Source: Augochlora pura (taxonomy: Eukaryota; Arthropoda; Insecta; Hymenoptera; Halictidae). Taken from it: a stretch of 64,000 nucleotides of DNA. The translations under genes and the position numbers were made by a program. The stretch's first letter is position 1, and each line of letters opens with the position of its first letter. Positions 11,481 through 23,859 of this stretch are shown piece after piece. The notes beneath the pieces were generated by a model. That model had not been told where the DNA came from. It worked only from the letters and a program-made list of their open reading frames with translations, and searched no databases. The stretch covers positions 3,224,001 through 3,288,000 of the forward strand of contig NC_135780.1 in NCBI RefSeq assembly GCF_028453695.1, given 5' to 3'.

Positions 11481-12852
11481 TTCACGTATGAATATTACTT
11501 AGTCAGTTTAAATCGAAACAAATTTTTTTCTGAAACAGAATCGAAAGAGAAAATTAAAAGAGATTTTTCTACTATTCAAATCTAGAAATAAAAGTAAACG
11601 GAGGTTCTATTAAGAAAATTGTTAATCATTATGACAGTTTTGACAGTGATTATTATGACATTTTCTCTCAGACTAATTTTATTACAAATTGATGGAGAAA
11701 GGGTTGCGAGGATAGTTTATGGTGTAGCAAAAATAGTTTCAGAGCATTAGTTTTGTACGTGTTCACTAAAGACAATAGATTCGCTAATTTAAATTTCTCA
11801 GCCAGTCTCAAAGAAAAAAATATGAATCGTTTTGCAATATAAAAATTTAGTGCATCCGTTTCGAAGAATTTTAAGAAACTACAAACAATATAATAAAATT
11901 ATAAAATCGTTGCGATAGTGTCAGTGTTTTGTGTTCCAGCTACTCATTCTTCTTGTAAATACACAAAGTCCGCAATCTAATTAATTAGCTAGCAAATCAT
12001 AATGCGAAATAAAAATATTCTTGAACAATTGTTTAAAACATGAATTGAATACATGATATGTAACGAATTTGAACATTGAACAGCAATGTGTTTCTCCACT
12101 TGAAAATAATGTAACAATTCTTCTCAATTCTCCAATTCTCCTGTTATCAATTTTCACAATAAATGCGTAAATTTCTTAATGCACTGACAACGTTACATAC
12201 AGTCAAAAACAATGTGCTGGCCACAACCGATACGTCTATCCTATCGGTGCACAATACTACGTCTCGACGTATACAGCTCTTCGCCCCGTGAAACGTCCGG
12301 CGTTCGAAATTTTCTCCAAGGCATCGTCCGATCCTTCTGAATAATTCGGTCCGCGGCTCGTGTTCACAGCGAAGTATACTGAACCCCGATACAACTTTAA
12401 TAAACCAGAGTGGGGGGTCGGGAGCCGGCGTGAATGGCTCGAGCAATTAAGCGGCGACCCAGTTAATTGATCGCACCCCTCCCCACCCCCACCCCCGTGG
12501 CCAGGATTGTCGGCACGACGAGGGCGAGGGCGAGACGAGGCGGTCGTCGTGGAACGAGTTTAAAACTCGCCGGCCACGAGCCCTCTGTGCGCTCCCCCGT
12601 GTCCTTCTCTCTACACCCCCGCGATCTGAATGGTCGGGATACGGCCGCTCGTATTTCACCGATGTTTTAATTCCGCGGCCCTCCGAGGGGTTGCTGAACA
12701 CCCACCCCCGCCGTGTTCACGCCCGCGCGCACGTATATTCGCACACACCGGTCCGACGGAATTGATGGCCCTTCCGGGAACAAAATGGCAGCCGGGCAAC
12801 CTCCTGACACGGTCATCAATCCTCGGCCTCGTCAAACTTCTCGCCGGCTGAT

Positions 12853-12854
<2 letters not shown>

Positions 12855-12886
<32 letters not shown>
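12855..12886. repeat. (CT)16 microsatellite
   Basis: Perfect CT repeat inside a CpG-rich island (12400-12980). Confidence 0.95.
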
Positions 12887-12889
<3 letters not shown>

Positions 12890-13449
12890 CGTCATCGAGG
12901 CCGGCGTCCCGAATTTCGAAATTATTTAAACGCGCCGGCGGGATCCGCCGTGCTCGTTAAAATTCCCGCGGAATAGATTGCCCGACGGGTCCTCTTGGAA
13001 CGTCATTAATCAAGGGGTTGCGACAGAGAGACGTCGCATTCGGTTGTCTTCTTCGCTCGCATTCCGCGTTTCCGTCCTTAATTCATTCTCCTATTAACTC
13101 TTGGTACCTTTCTGGTATTTTTAGTTACTGCTACTGCCACTTTATTCGATTGCTTCTTCGTTTATTATTTTTCAATTATTTTCGGCTATTATTGTATCTC
13201 TAGAAAGATTTTAGAATTTTTTATTGGGAGAAAAATAAATATATTTGGTATTTTATTGTTTGGTATTTTATAATTCTCTGATTTTTGTTTCCATTTTATT
13301 TTGCTTGATTTTCTTTCGGTTTATTTATGCATTAAATATGTCAGGTAAGCTAGTAATGTAATTTGTAAGTAAACTAATTTGTAACAAGTAAACTAATTTG
13401 CAATAAGTAAAATAATTTGTTTGCGGAATTTATAAATTCTCTGTATTTG

Positions 13450-13493
13450 TTGTAGGAAACAGGAGCAGCTTAGGAATTCGCTGTTTCCTGCAA
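13450..13493. other. Short hairpin, 12 of 13 bp paired
   Basis: TTGTAGGAAACAG (13450-13462) faces CTGTTTCCTGCAA (13481-13493) across 18 bases. The stem does not extend further, so it is too short for a typical microRNA precursor. Confidence 0.55.
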
Positions 13494-15454
13494 TAACCAC
13501 ACAACGATATTTTTATATAAATAAAAAATTATTTAAGTTAATCGTGAAAAATGTCTTTTCTCATTTAATTATATCTAAATACTCAATCTAGTAATAACTC
13601 TAATTAAATCTCCAAATTAATCTCTTCAATCTCGCCTAATTTTATCAATATTTCCCCCATTCTAAACACGAGCATGCATTTCTAAAATCCGCAGTCCACC
13701 AATAATTAATACCCAGCACGTTTACGATATACATCTCGTGAAAGTAGCCGTAAAACCAAACAGCAATTGCATACGAACGTTCCCGGAATTTTCGTCGAGA
13801 TCTTTCTCGTGTTCCGGAAATACAGATATCAGATAACGATCACGGTAACGACCATAATTAAAGCAACGCGGCGGCCCCGCCGGTTCTCCCAACGTCGATC
13901 GCTTCGAGTAAAATCGTTGGCTCGCGATTATTATGGTAGGAACAAATCGGGTACCGTGTACCCGATTTATTATTTACACAGCCGTTCACCCGAACGAAAT
14001 CGAATGAAGAGCGGCAGCGCGCGGCTTGTTTCGCGGAAAACTATCGATTTCTATTCCTCGGAAAGTCATCGGCGAACGAGGCGGCGGATGCCACGCGATC
14101 GCGGGAACGATCGCCCCGACGTTCGGCCGAGCAATTACGTGACCGGGAAGTTAATCAGGCCGCGCGTTAACTTGTTGCACGGCGGACAGGCACTTGGATA
14201 TTTCGCGATTGTTGCATTCGAAATCTCTGCGAGACGGTAGAAAGTACGATAGCGCGTGGTGAATAGCAGAAGCCAGGACGCGAATTCTTTTTTAATACTA
14301 AACGTAGCATCGCTGGTCGAATAAACGGTTCCATATTATTTATTTCATAATTATTGAAGTCGTAAAGGTGTTATTAAAATTGTTAACTATATTTCTTTAC
14401 TCTGACACGTGTTATAATAAAAATTGAGAAAAATTAGAATAAATTCTCTCTCGTATCTCTTTGCAATTTTTGTTAGTCGCTTTTGGATCCCGGTAGGTTT
14501 ATTGTTGAACTTTAGTTTTTCGTAAATACTGGGGACCGGTTCGCTGGAATTTTAGGATGCGACTCGAAACGATATCGAGAACCGAAGGAGACATGGAACA
14601 CGTAAAAGCGAGAAGACGCTAGGAAACCGAGCATACTTTACGGGAAGAAATGGCCGACGTCTCGTGCGAGTAATTCATCCCCTTAGTCAACCTCGCTCGT
14701 TCTCTGAATCCTATTCCCAAGAACAAGTAGGTCAAGTGTATTATTTATGATACACCATCGAGCTAGAGCCGGGCATAATTGATCCAATTAATTTTAAATT
14801 GCGTGATGCGCCGGGGCCGATTTCAGAGCCGAAACTCCCTCGTTTTTTTGCAATCATCGTGCCGAACAGTAATTTACGTGAACAATGTTTTTCGATTATC
14901 TTTAAATAAATTTAATGGTTGTTGCAGCTGACGGAAGAAGAAATAGTGCTGCTTACATAAATTCGATTTTTTGAACGATGCATAATTTGATGGGGTTAAT
15001 AATGTGACGAGTGACATGATAAATAATGTGACAAATTATATAACAAATAATACGACGAATAATACGATAAATAACTTGAACATCTGTTATTATAGTATCA
15101 AAGGGTTCGACACCATTCTTTATGACACGAACGTTGTTAAAGATCAGAATATGTTCGTGTATCGACTGTGAAATAAATTCCAAATGTACACATGCTCGAT
15201 CATTACGCGATCAGGTACGTGTGCATCAACGTTTGCGTGAATTAGAATTGGCCGACCACGATTGTACATGTCAACCGCTTCGCTCTCGATAACACTTTGC
15301 ATACGTTCGCAATTATGCACATGCGTATAAAGAATTTATGAATACACTTTCCACATCGCAGAATTGCCATTCGCTCGCACAGTTCCAGTTCCTATTATAA
15401 TAAATAATGAGTGTATTTAAATCTCCGAATTAGAGTCGAAGCACAGTATAACGT

Positions 15455-16005
15455 AGTTCACATTTTATTCACGTTTTGTTCACGTTTTAGTCACGTTTTG
15501 TTCACGTTTTATTTACGTTTTTATTCACATTTTGTTTGCACTGCTGATGTTTTGTCTACGCTCTGTTCTCATTTTGTTTATATTCTATTCACATTCTATT
15601 CATCCTCTACTCACATTTTATTCATATTCTACTAATGTTCTATTCACGTCTTTTTCACATTTTGTTTGCACTATTCACATTTTGTCTACACTCTGTTCTC
15701 ATTTTGTTTATATTCTATTCATATTCTATTCACATTCTATTCATACTCTACTCATATTCTATTCATATTCTATTCATATTCTATTCACGTCTTTTTCACA
15801 TTTTGTTTCCACTATTCACATTTTATTCATATTCTATTCATATTCTATTCATATTCCATTAATATTCTATTCATATTCCATTAATATTCTATTCATATTC
15901 TATTCACATTCTATTTACATTGTGTTCACATTTTGTTTACGATCTATTCATATCCTGTTCACATTTTATCTCCATTTTATTCACAATTTGTTCACATTCT
16001 ATTAA
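15455..16005. repeat. 11-bp minisatellite, unit ATTCATATTCT
   Basis: About 50 diverged units, purest at 15700-15900. Because 11 is not a multiple of 3 and the unit has no stop in any frame, plus-strand frames stay open with an 11-residue period. These frames are not genes. Confidence 0.85.
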
Positions 16006-16299
16006 TACCATTTATCCCTCATTTGTTGCATCTTGCATGAAACTATACATATATCCGTGACACGCTCGTAATTCGACGAGCACGAAATCCACCTCGTATC
16101 GTTCCGGTTCCTCTGCAAATCTCGTCGATCGTTTTACCAAACACTTTGGCGTTTCTGTAAAAATCGGAAATCCGGTTTACAGAAAAGTCTGCCAAACAAC
16201 TGTGAAATCGCGTGCCTCCGATTTCAAAGCGGCCACCGCGACCACCGATTGAGAGATTGCTTTACCATTAAGGCTATAGAAAAGGAAAATCGTGTCAAT

Positions 16300-16303
<4 letters not shown>

Positions 16304-16342
<39 letters not shown>

Positions 16343-16343
16343 A
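16304..16343. repeat. (CT)n microsatellite
   Basis: CT repeat with a small imperfection near its right end. Confidence 0.9.
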
Positions 16344-16594
16344 TATCTCTTTGTGATATTCAATACCGCGTTCGGAAATATACGCACGCATACTCGATAG
16401 TAATATGTCTCACGAGCGTGGAGAGACAAGCAACGCGAGCATCACCGTGCTCCTCTCTCTTTGTTCGTGACCGGCATGCTCGCGGATGTTTCGAGGAGGG
16501 AATATCGACTTTCCCGGATTCATTCCCGGCTACCGTCGAGGAATTGTTCTCCACCGTTTTTCCTCATCTTTTTTTCTTTTCCCGCCGCCGTTTT

Positions 16595-16596
<2 letters not shown>

Positions 16597-16635
<39 letters not shown>
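16597..16635. repeat. (TC)n microsatellite
   Basis: TC repeat 250 bp after the previous one, both within a moderately CpG-rich patch. Confidence 0.9.
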
Positions 16636-16638
<3 letters not shown>

Positions 16639-16907
16639 CTGTGCCCCTGTTGACACTTCACGCCATGCACCAGCTAACACAACGCGACAATCTCGCTGTT
16701 ACAGCGTTTTCCTTCACGCACTCCGCGTGCGAAAGCCGAGTGTCGCTTTTGTTGATTAAATCGCTGTTCAGCGGTTTCAGTCTGTGTTCCGACGTCTCTC
16801 TTGCTCTCTTAGAAATGTGCACGACGACGGTGATTAACTCTTATCCGGTCTTTGATAGCAAATTGACGCGGTGATACCAGATGAATCGAATGGAACGTTA
16901 TTTGAGT

Positions 16908-17245
16908 AATTCTTCGTTCGAGTAATCCTTTATTCGAATAATTCTTTACTAGAATAATTTTTTATTCGAATAATTCTTTACTAGAATAATTTTTTATTCG
17001 AATAATTCTTAACTCGAATAATTTTTTATTCGAATATTTCTTCACTCGAATAATTTTTTATTCGAATAATTTTTTATTCGAATAATTCTTCAATCGAATA
17101 ATTCTTTACTAGAATAATTTTTTATTCGAATAATTCTTCATTCAAATAATTCTTTGTTCGAATAATTCTTTACTCGAATAATTTATTATTCAAATAATTC
17201 TTTACTTAAATAATATTTTTATTCGAATAATTCTTCATTTGAGTA
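16908..17245. repeat. 16-bp palindromic minisatellite (TTTTATTCGAATAATT unit)
   Basis: About 21 units. Adjacent units create the perfect 16-bp palindrome AATTATTCGAATAATT. Variants alternate between TTTTATTCG and CTTTACTAG/CTTCACTCG forms. Confidence 0.85.
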
Positions 17246-19123
17246 ATTCTTTATTCGTATCAGTTTTCGTTCGACTAATTCGAACAATTCTACGTAAGAA
17301 ATAAATCGATCAATTATGAAAATCCTTTACATTCTGTCACATTTATCGAAATCGATTATTTCTCGCACGAATACTCGTAGTAATAAACTCTCAATCGAAC
17401 AAAATCTCTTAAAAAATGGAATCTTCTTTCGCCAAGAACACCGCGTCGCTCAAATTCGATCAAAGAGCACAGGTAGCTCGGACGAATTCCAAGGTGTTAA
17501 AAATTGCAGCAACATCTGCGCGATCCCCTCGATGCGATCTAATTGCATCCCGTTCCCGTTGCATCCCCATTAATTTCGCGCAAGACAACGATTCCGTCGT
17601 ATGCCACCCCCCGGTCCGCATTTGTTTCTATAGAAACGAAGTGGTGTTTAACATTCCATTAATATTCATAATATCCTTGCAGCGTCGTCCTACGCCATTA
17701 TTATTCAGCGAAAGGTCGTAAGGTATTTGCGATCTGAAATCCATTTCCATGTAATTAAGGAAAGGGATTTTTCCGTCGTCTCCGCGGGGATCGTCGTCGT
17801 CGTCGTCGAGTTATTCCGCCGTTCTCCGATCACGGCGAGAACACCGTCTTGTACTTTCGGGAACGCCTCGCCTCGATCGTCCACGGTCCCCCGGATTGTT
17901 TCCTCTTAGGATTAATTGCCAGGACGAAGGCCGGAGCTCCCTCGACGGCGCAAATGAATTAAAATGCGCGACAACAATGGAGGCAACAGGGAAGCCCATT
18001 CAGCTGAGATCGATCACTCGAGCGGGGCTGTCGATTCCGCTGGTTTTGAAATTTTCTTATCGCTCCCGCGGCGAATATTATTTCAGAAAACGTTTGATTT
18101 TAACAGACGAACGCCTCGAGTCCCCGTCGATTTATCCAGGATCGTTGTCAGCGGATCGGTTAACTGCGAGTACAAACGGGGAGGCGCGCGCGGCGATCTG
18201 AAGGATGGATCACGGCGCTGGATCACGAATCACCAATCGTCTGCAGTTGCTTCCAGACGGCCATAAGTTTGCTGGCTACACCCTCGAGGACACACCAAAC
18301 TTTCTGCGGCACTTGTGTCCGCATGAAATATTCTTTCTGGATAGTTCTCAGTCTTCGAACTTGAAATGTTCGAGCACTGTTTGCGAGAATTCTTTCGCTT
18401 ATACGGTGCTATCATTTTTCGAACGTTTAAAGAATATTTCTGCTGATATTCGTACTGTTTCTGCGATTAGTTAATTTTTCAGACCGGAGATCAATTTCGT
18501 TGTCGCTTTTTACATAATAATGTAGAAAAATGTTCTCATCTGTTACAATTCTAACATTGCCGACATCAATATTGTTGAAGCAATTATAGAACGTTTACCT
18601 CGGTTCTTATGCTATCTCTGTATGTCTAAAATCGTTCCGCCATTGTTTCGCGTGAAGTGAGATAAAAAAATGTGTTATTTATTAAAATTTTAGAATGGTG
18701 TATATTAGGACATTCTAACACTGTTGAGGTGATTTAATTAAAGAATATTAATCTTTATGGCAAGAAAAGAAGTTGGTAAGGTTCATATCATTGTCGTCCC
18801 TTACAAAATGAAGAAATCATTTGCTATAATTATAAAATTATTTATCTGGGAGCATTCTAATATTATTAATATAATTGGAGATATTTTTCCATAATTTTTA
18901 CCCTGTTTCTATCAGTCTAAAATCGTTAATACAATCGTTTATTCAGCTTGCAAATAATATAAAAAACTACTATTTACTGCTCCCTACATCCAATATCGTT
19001 TTAATACTTTTTAACCAAGTGTTCGTTCAACTCTTGTCCCTAATAAACCGTCCCGCCCACTAAACCTTTAAAACGACAGACCCCTAAACCCCCGGAGCAC
19101 TCGAGAACATTTCCCTGCTGCAT
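17246..19123. other. Non-coding stretch; weak diverged repetition at 18.5-18.95 kb
   Basis: A CpG-rich patch at 17.5-18.3 kb holds only chance frames. Between 18548 and 18960, ATTCTAACA-like words (18548, 18712, 18853) and TCTAAAATCGTT words recur, possibly a decayed repeat with a unit of about 140-165 bp. Confidence 0.4.
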
Positions 19124-19399
19124 TCAGTCGTATCGCAGCGTCAAGCCTACCATCGCATAGTCTCGAAATCGTTGATCCAAAGAGACCCACCCAATGCTCG
19201 GCCGGAAAAAGCGGTATAGAAACCCTGGGACCCGCATCCCGAAAGAAGGATTCTCCTCGGAAAACCCGGCCGAGCCGATCCACTGCGTCCGAACGATCCG
19301 CAGCCCCCCTCCTCGAACCCTTTCGAAGAAGCTGGCGGATGATCGGGAGCCGAGGGAATTCTGAAAGGAGTAATCCCAGAGGCTAGTCGAGAGACGTAC

Positions 19400-19951
19400 C
19401 AGGACATCGATGGATATCTGCGCGGGTGCCTTGTTGAGCCCGACGACGGCGACGACGTAGGAGAGCGCGGTGCTGAACGCGAGGAGGGCGCATAGCGACA
19501 GCCTGAGGGGCAGAGTGGCGAACAGCAGATAAAGCAGGAGCAACAGCCAGCCTAGGCCGTCCCTAGGCGTGACCTCGGCGGACTTGAGGAACAGCTGAGC
19601 GAGTAGCTGAGCGGTGGACAGCTGCCAGGCCACGTGAGGGACGACGGACCAGAGCGCGTCCTTGGCGCGAGGGTTGTGCTTGGCCCAGGCGAGGAGGCCG
19701 AGGTTCAGCCCGAGGAAAACGACGGTGAGGCTACGGGCGAGCAGCTCCTGTCCCGGCGAGGCGATCGTGTGCGCGCCGTAGAACAGGGCCGAAACCAGGA
19801 AGCACTCGAGGCCGCCTCGCCTCTGCTGCAGCGACGAGGCCCTGTAGAGGGACTCGAGCTTGGCGTTGCTGAAGCTGGTCCGCAGGAGGTTCGACGGCCT
19901 GCCCGCGCTCAGGTACGAATCCTCGTTCGAGGTCTCCAGTCTGCGTGACAT
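19400..19951 (-). CDS. Membrane adenylate cyclase, first coding exon (ADCY8/Ac78C-like), partial
   Basis: This exon encodes 184 residues, the N-terminus of a class III transmembrane adenylate cyclase, which makes cAMP from ATP at the plasma membrane. Residues 1-48 are cytosolic and contain the family pattern of phenylalanine, then LE-LY, then QRR just before the first membrane helix. Hydrophobic segments lie at about 49-62, 71-90, 101-122, 133-148 and 150-171, which fits the first five of the six helices of the first membrane block. The stretch DGLG followed by a helix ending in LPLRL resembles the ADCY8 type by recall, so the subtype is a tentative call. The exon ends after codon CTG at 19400 with donor GTACGT (phase 0). 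The start chosen is the ATG at 19951 (G at -3); an in-frame ATG at 20014 would add 21 residues. Both catalytic domains are missing and no matching exon appears at lower coordinates, so the gene continues outside the window. Confidence 0.8.
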
Positions 19952-20900
19952 GGCGCCAGCGTATCGCTCACAGTCTTCGCATGTCCCCGCCACCACCGGC
20001 GAGCCTACGCGCATCGGGACCGTTTCGAGTCGCTTCGCGCCTGCCTCCGAGACATCGCCTCGGGTCCAGCAAACCCGAGGATCCACGGGACCCTGCTCCA
20101 GGTGAAAGCCTCTCAGCGCACCCTAAAGAGCAGCGCTTCCGCAGCTGCTGCTCCCCGATCCGCTATTATCCCCCTGCCAGGACCCTCCTGCCTGGGCTCT
20201 GCTCCTTCTGCCGGCTAGGGCGGTTTCCAAGAGTCGACGAAACACCACCAGGGACACGCACGCCCAGCACTCTCTCTCACGCACTCTCACACACACGGCT
20301 TTTCGGATGCGACTGCACCCGCGCGCGGGGAACTGGCCGGGTTACTACTGCCGGCGCTCTCTCCTCGCTCCTCCGAGGAGAGCCACTCTCTCTCCGGCCG
20401 CCACCTCCGTTCACCTCCTCGCCCTCGATCCCGTCCAGGCTTGCGCCATGCGAACCCCGACTCGCCACGACCCTCCGCTGCCGGGTCGATATCAACCACC
20501 ACGAAATACAGCGCGCGGCGTGCGAGCACCGAGAACCGAGCCTCTCCTCCACCTGCGCCCCGATTCTATCCTTCTCTTTCTCTTGCCCCACGCTCCTTCA
20601 CCTTCTACTGCTCCTTCTCCTTCTCCTTCTCTTTCTCATTCAGCCCCGTCCGTGTCCACTGCTGCTCCGTCTCTCCTTACCACGGACTGCCGTCTCTAGC
20701 CCGCCGCTGCACCATCGCGGTCGCCACCTTCTACTTCCCGTGAAGGAACCTTGCCAGCCACCGTTAAAGGATCCACTCCTGCGGAACCGACATCCCGCTG
20801 GCCCGGAGACCCCGGCTCGTGTCGCGAGGAAGCGCAGACTACCGTCGCCGCGCCCCTTTTTCGAGGGTGTTTAGCGGATCGTTGAACGCGGAAGATCGTT
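19952..20900 (-). promoter_or_regulatory. CpG-rich 5' flank / probable 5' UTR and promoter of the adenylate cyclase gene
   Basis: About 950 bp of GC-rich, CpG-rich DNA lies directly upstream of the cyclase start and contrasts with AT-rich DNA on both sides. It contains short CT and CA runs (20270-20300, 20570-20640) and no clear TATA box on the minus strand. Long open frames occur here on both strands, including 309 codons on plus from 19945, but they follow from the base composition and do not resemble known proteins. The transcription start cannot be fixed from sequence alone. Confidence 0.45.
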
Positions 20901-22569
20901 CTATTTGGACGCGAGCTACGCGAGGGGGGGGATGGGGTGTTTATTGGGCTCGAGCTGGCCTGCCGGCCCGGTTTCTTCCTTGGGGTTGAACGGTCAAGGG
21001 AGTTCTTCTTGAGGGTGTTCGATGAATGAAGCGGTTCGCGACGGGGTCCTGGGAAGCGGAGGGCTTCCGTCGCTGGGAGTTACGGATGACAAGGATTGGT
21101 CGTAGGTGGGGACAGGCGAGAAGGTGTTCTAATGATCTGGTTTACCCTCGTTCGTCCTTTCCAACAATTTGACACAGTTATCGCCGATGCTTTGTTCCGT
21201 AGATCGTCCCTTTTTCTTATAAATACCATGATCTGTCATTATAAAAACTTGTCTTGGTTCTTATCTCCAGATAACAGATTTACGATGTTGATTATTGTTT
21301 CAGAAGTAATCTCGTTTTTTGGAATATACAGTTTACGGAAAAACGAAATTACTTTTGCTATGCGAATTTTGTATCGCTGTGCCGATTTGACGTCAAAGGA
21401 TTGATCGAGCTTTAAAAATGAGAGATACATGATGGATATAAATGGAAATGAAATGGTTGAAGAACGGCCAGGTCATCGTCCATTGCCGTTGCAGCTAGAA
21501 TACGGTTCTCGATTGACGAAATTTGCTTGTGGCTACTGTTATGAAAAAGGTATTGATTTGATTAAATATCGGTCCTAGCTGTTGCAGCCAGGATAGGTCC
21601 ACCGCTGATTGATTTCTCCCGAGGTTATCATTAAAAGTGCATATATAGAGATTGCACGTAATTGGAATGGTTAAAAGGCTGCCTAAATATCTTAACCCAT
21701 TATCCGCCCCAATTAAAACATCAATAGAATTATAAAAATATCTATATAGAGCTTACTTAAACCGAATTACCATTATTATTATTGCTTACTCTCGAATTTT
21801 GAAAATATTGGATGTCCAATTTTTGGGACAATATTAACATTAATTTTTGAGACTAATATTATCAATTTAAACATACATGTATGTCTGTGTCCTAAAACAA
21901 ACGGACAGTAAATTAATAATTTTAATAAAATTTAAATTAAATTTTGGATACTTTTGCAATTTTGACTGATTAAGTAGTATTCATCCAATTATTTATATCT
22001 AGACAAGAAATTCGTGCCCAAACTTCAGTCTACTTTAATTAAATAAATCACTGAGCAATCTTGTGTTTTATTCGAACGAAAGTTGCCGCAACTTTCCGGT
22101 CTATTCTCTAGCTCGAATCGCCAGGAAATGATTCAGAATGAATATTTTCATATGCACCAGCAATCCCGAAAAATGCACCAACTCGAGCCGCGCACGTTTG
22201 TGCAACGTTGTCATCGTTCCGTAATAAATTAAAGAAACGTCGCCAAGAATTCTAGGTGTCCTACTTCGAGCAGAAACGCGAGCCCCACGGAACGCGATTA
22301 AACGAAGTTCAGACCCGCAGTTTTCCCATGCAAAATAGATGCGAAGCCGGGCTCGATTAACGAAGAAAAATAGAGCCTCGCTGGTTCTTGCTCCGTGCGA
22401 TGCGCTGCGGGGCAAGTGACAAAGTTTCTGTCAAAATCAAAGAACTTTTGATAGAAATTGATTAAAGCGATGCTATTTATTTAGCATTAACGCTGAGAAG
22501 TTACAGAGAAATAGAGGGGATGGTGTGCGGATATTTTCTAACCTGGATAATTTAAGTTGAATTTGAGAT

Positions 22570-22775
22570 CTTTCGTTGAATTATTGCGTTGAAATATGTT
22601 TTAGAAATATCAATTGAAATATTTAGTTCAATTATTGCGTTGAAATATTTTTTAGAAATATGAATTGAAATATTCCGTTGAATTATTGCGTTGACATATT
22701 TTTTAGAAATATGAATTGAAATATTTCGTTGAATTATTGTGTTAAAATATGTTCTATAAATATGAAGCATTTTGT
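22570..22775. repeat. 51-bp minisatellite, four copies
   Basis: TTGAATTATTGCG and its variants recur at 22576, 22627, 22678 and 22729, exactly 51 bp apart. As 51 is a multiple of 3, the minus strand shows a 92-codon frame with a 17-residue repeat; it is treated as a by-product. Confidence 0.85.
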
Positions 22776-23494
22776 TGGAACATGTTATAGTTGAAATATT
22801 TTGTTGCAATATATCGAGTTGAATATCCATGTCAGAGGTTATAAAATATCTATACTATATTCCTTCTAGTTTTCTATAGTCTGCAACGTTTCGGTCTTAA
22901 CGTAACACAAAGATCAATTAATTGTATAATAAATTATGAAAGCTAAATGAAGACGTTAATTTTGAAGACATAGTATTTAATACAGACAAACTAATATAGA
23001 AACTATTATATGTATATATTAAGTGTAACCCTATAGATGCCATCTCACAAGTGGTCGCTAATTGCAATTAAACAGATGCCATTAGATAAATAACAAACTA
23101 CAATATAACACTATCATAAAATAACAATAATAATATTAAAGAATGATAACACAGAGATATTATATACAATAAACTGCACCATATAAAAGATTAATTAATT
23201 AAAAAATATAAGAAGAGAAGAAGTCATCGCTTACTTCCATCAAAAGTTCTTTGATTCTGACAAAGTACCTTGTCCCTTGTGAAGCTCGTCATGTTACGCG
23301 CTATAATAAGAAAAACGTGATTCCGTCTTTGTACTGATGCGACAGCGAACGTGTCGCAGTAAATCATGCGTGAGACGATTAAATAACACAAAGTCATCGT
23401 CCGACGTTGATCATCGGATTCGCGCGTACGCGTGAAACGCATCGCGTACTACAGTATTTATCGCGTCCCGGTGACTCTTCGTCGACGGATCTTC

Positions 23495-23495
<1 letters not shown>

Positions 23496-23547
<52 letters not shown>
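23496..23547. repeat. Poly-C, 52 bases
   Basis: An uninterrupted run of 52 C (52 G on the minus strand). It creates proline and glycine runs in overlapping frames, which are not genes. Confidence 0.95.
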
Positions 23548-23548
<1 letters not shown>

Positions 23549-23807
23549 TCCCCACCGGAGGCTAGGATCAGGAATAAAAGTAACGAGAGTGGTTCGATTG
23601 GCCAAGGTAAATTCGGACCGACAGATTCGTCATCGGGGCTTATAACTATGGATGAGCCCGGGCCGCTCCGAGGGACTTTCGACAGGAAATGAGCGCTCCC
23701 CGACGGCGGAACCTATCCTCGATAGTGCGAATTTTAAATCCGTCGAGACCCAACCTCGCTTACCTTCGATGGAAATCTCCGGGAAAAAGGAGAACCAGAA
23801 ACTCACC

Positions 23808-23808
<1 letters not shown>

Positions 23809-23853
<45 letters not shown>
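23809..23853. repeat. (TC)n microsatellite
   Basis: About 22 TC units, 260 bp after the poly-C tract, followed by TTTC variants to about 23870. Confidence 0.95.

Positions 23854-23859
<6 letters not shown>

Larger units (their letters stand above)
10723..15454. other. Non-coding stretch
   Basis: CpG-rich islands (10.75-11.11, 12.2-13.05, 13.75-14.25 kb) alternate with AT-rich DNA. Apart from the repeats and hairpin listed separately, no gene, RNA or regulatory site could be supported. The 157-codon plus frame at 13767-14240 is not recognised. Confidence 0.5.
1..19399 (-). other. Probable first intron of the adenylate cyclase gene (continues beyond the window)
   Basis: It starts at the GTACGT donor at 19399. 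Reading the minus strand to position 1, I found no stretch encoding the sixth helix or the catalytic core of an adenylate cyclase, so the intron should span at least 19.4 kb. It holds MITEs, a foldback element, several minisatellites and CpG-rich islands, annotated separately. It could in principle contain nested genes, but none could be supported. Confidence 0.55.

Noticed and set aside
13450..13493. Hairpin considered as a microRNA precursor
   Set aside because: Stem only 13 bp; flanks do not pair and no known microRNA sequence recognised.
15107..15120. GGGTTCGAC-like B-box considered for a tRNA gene
   Set aside because: No matching A-box, acceptor stem or anticodon arm around it; no other tRNA-like structure seen in the window.
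19945..20874. 309-codon plus-strand open frame
   Set aside because: Antisense to the cyclase start region and its GC-rich 5' flank; low-complexity Ser/Pro/Leu/Arg translation with no known family.
22552..22830. 92-codon minus frame with a 17-residue repeat
   Set aside because: Explained by the 51-bp tandem repeat, which is a multiple of three.
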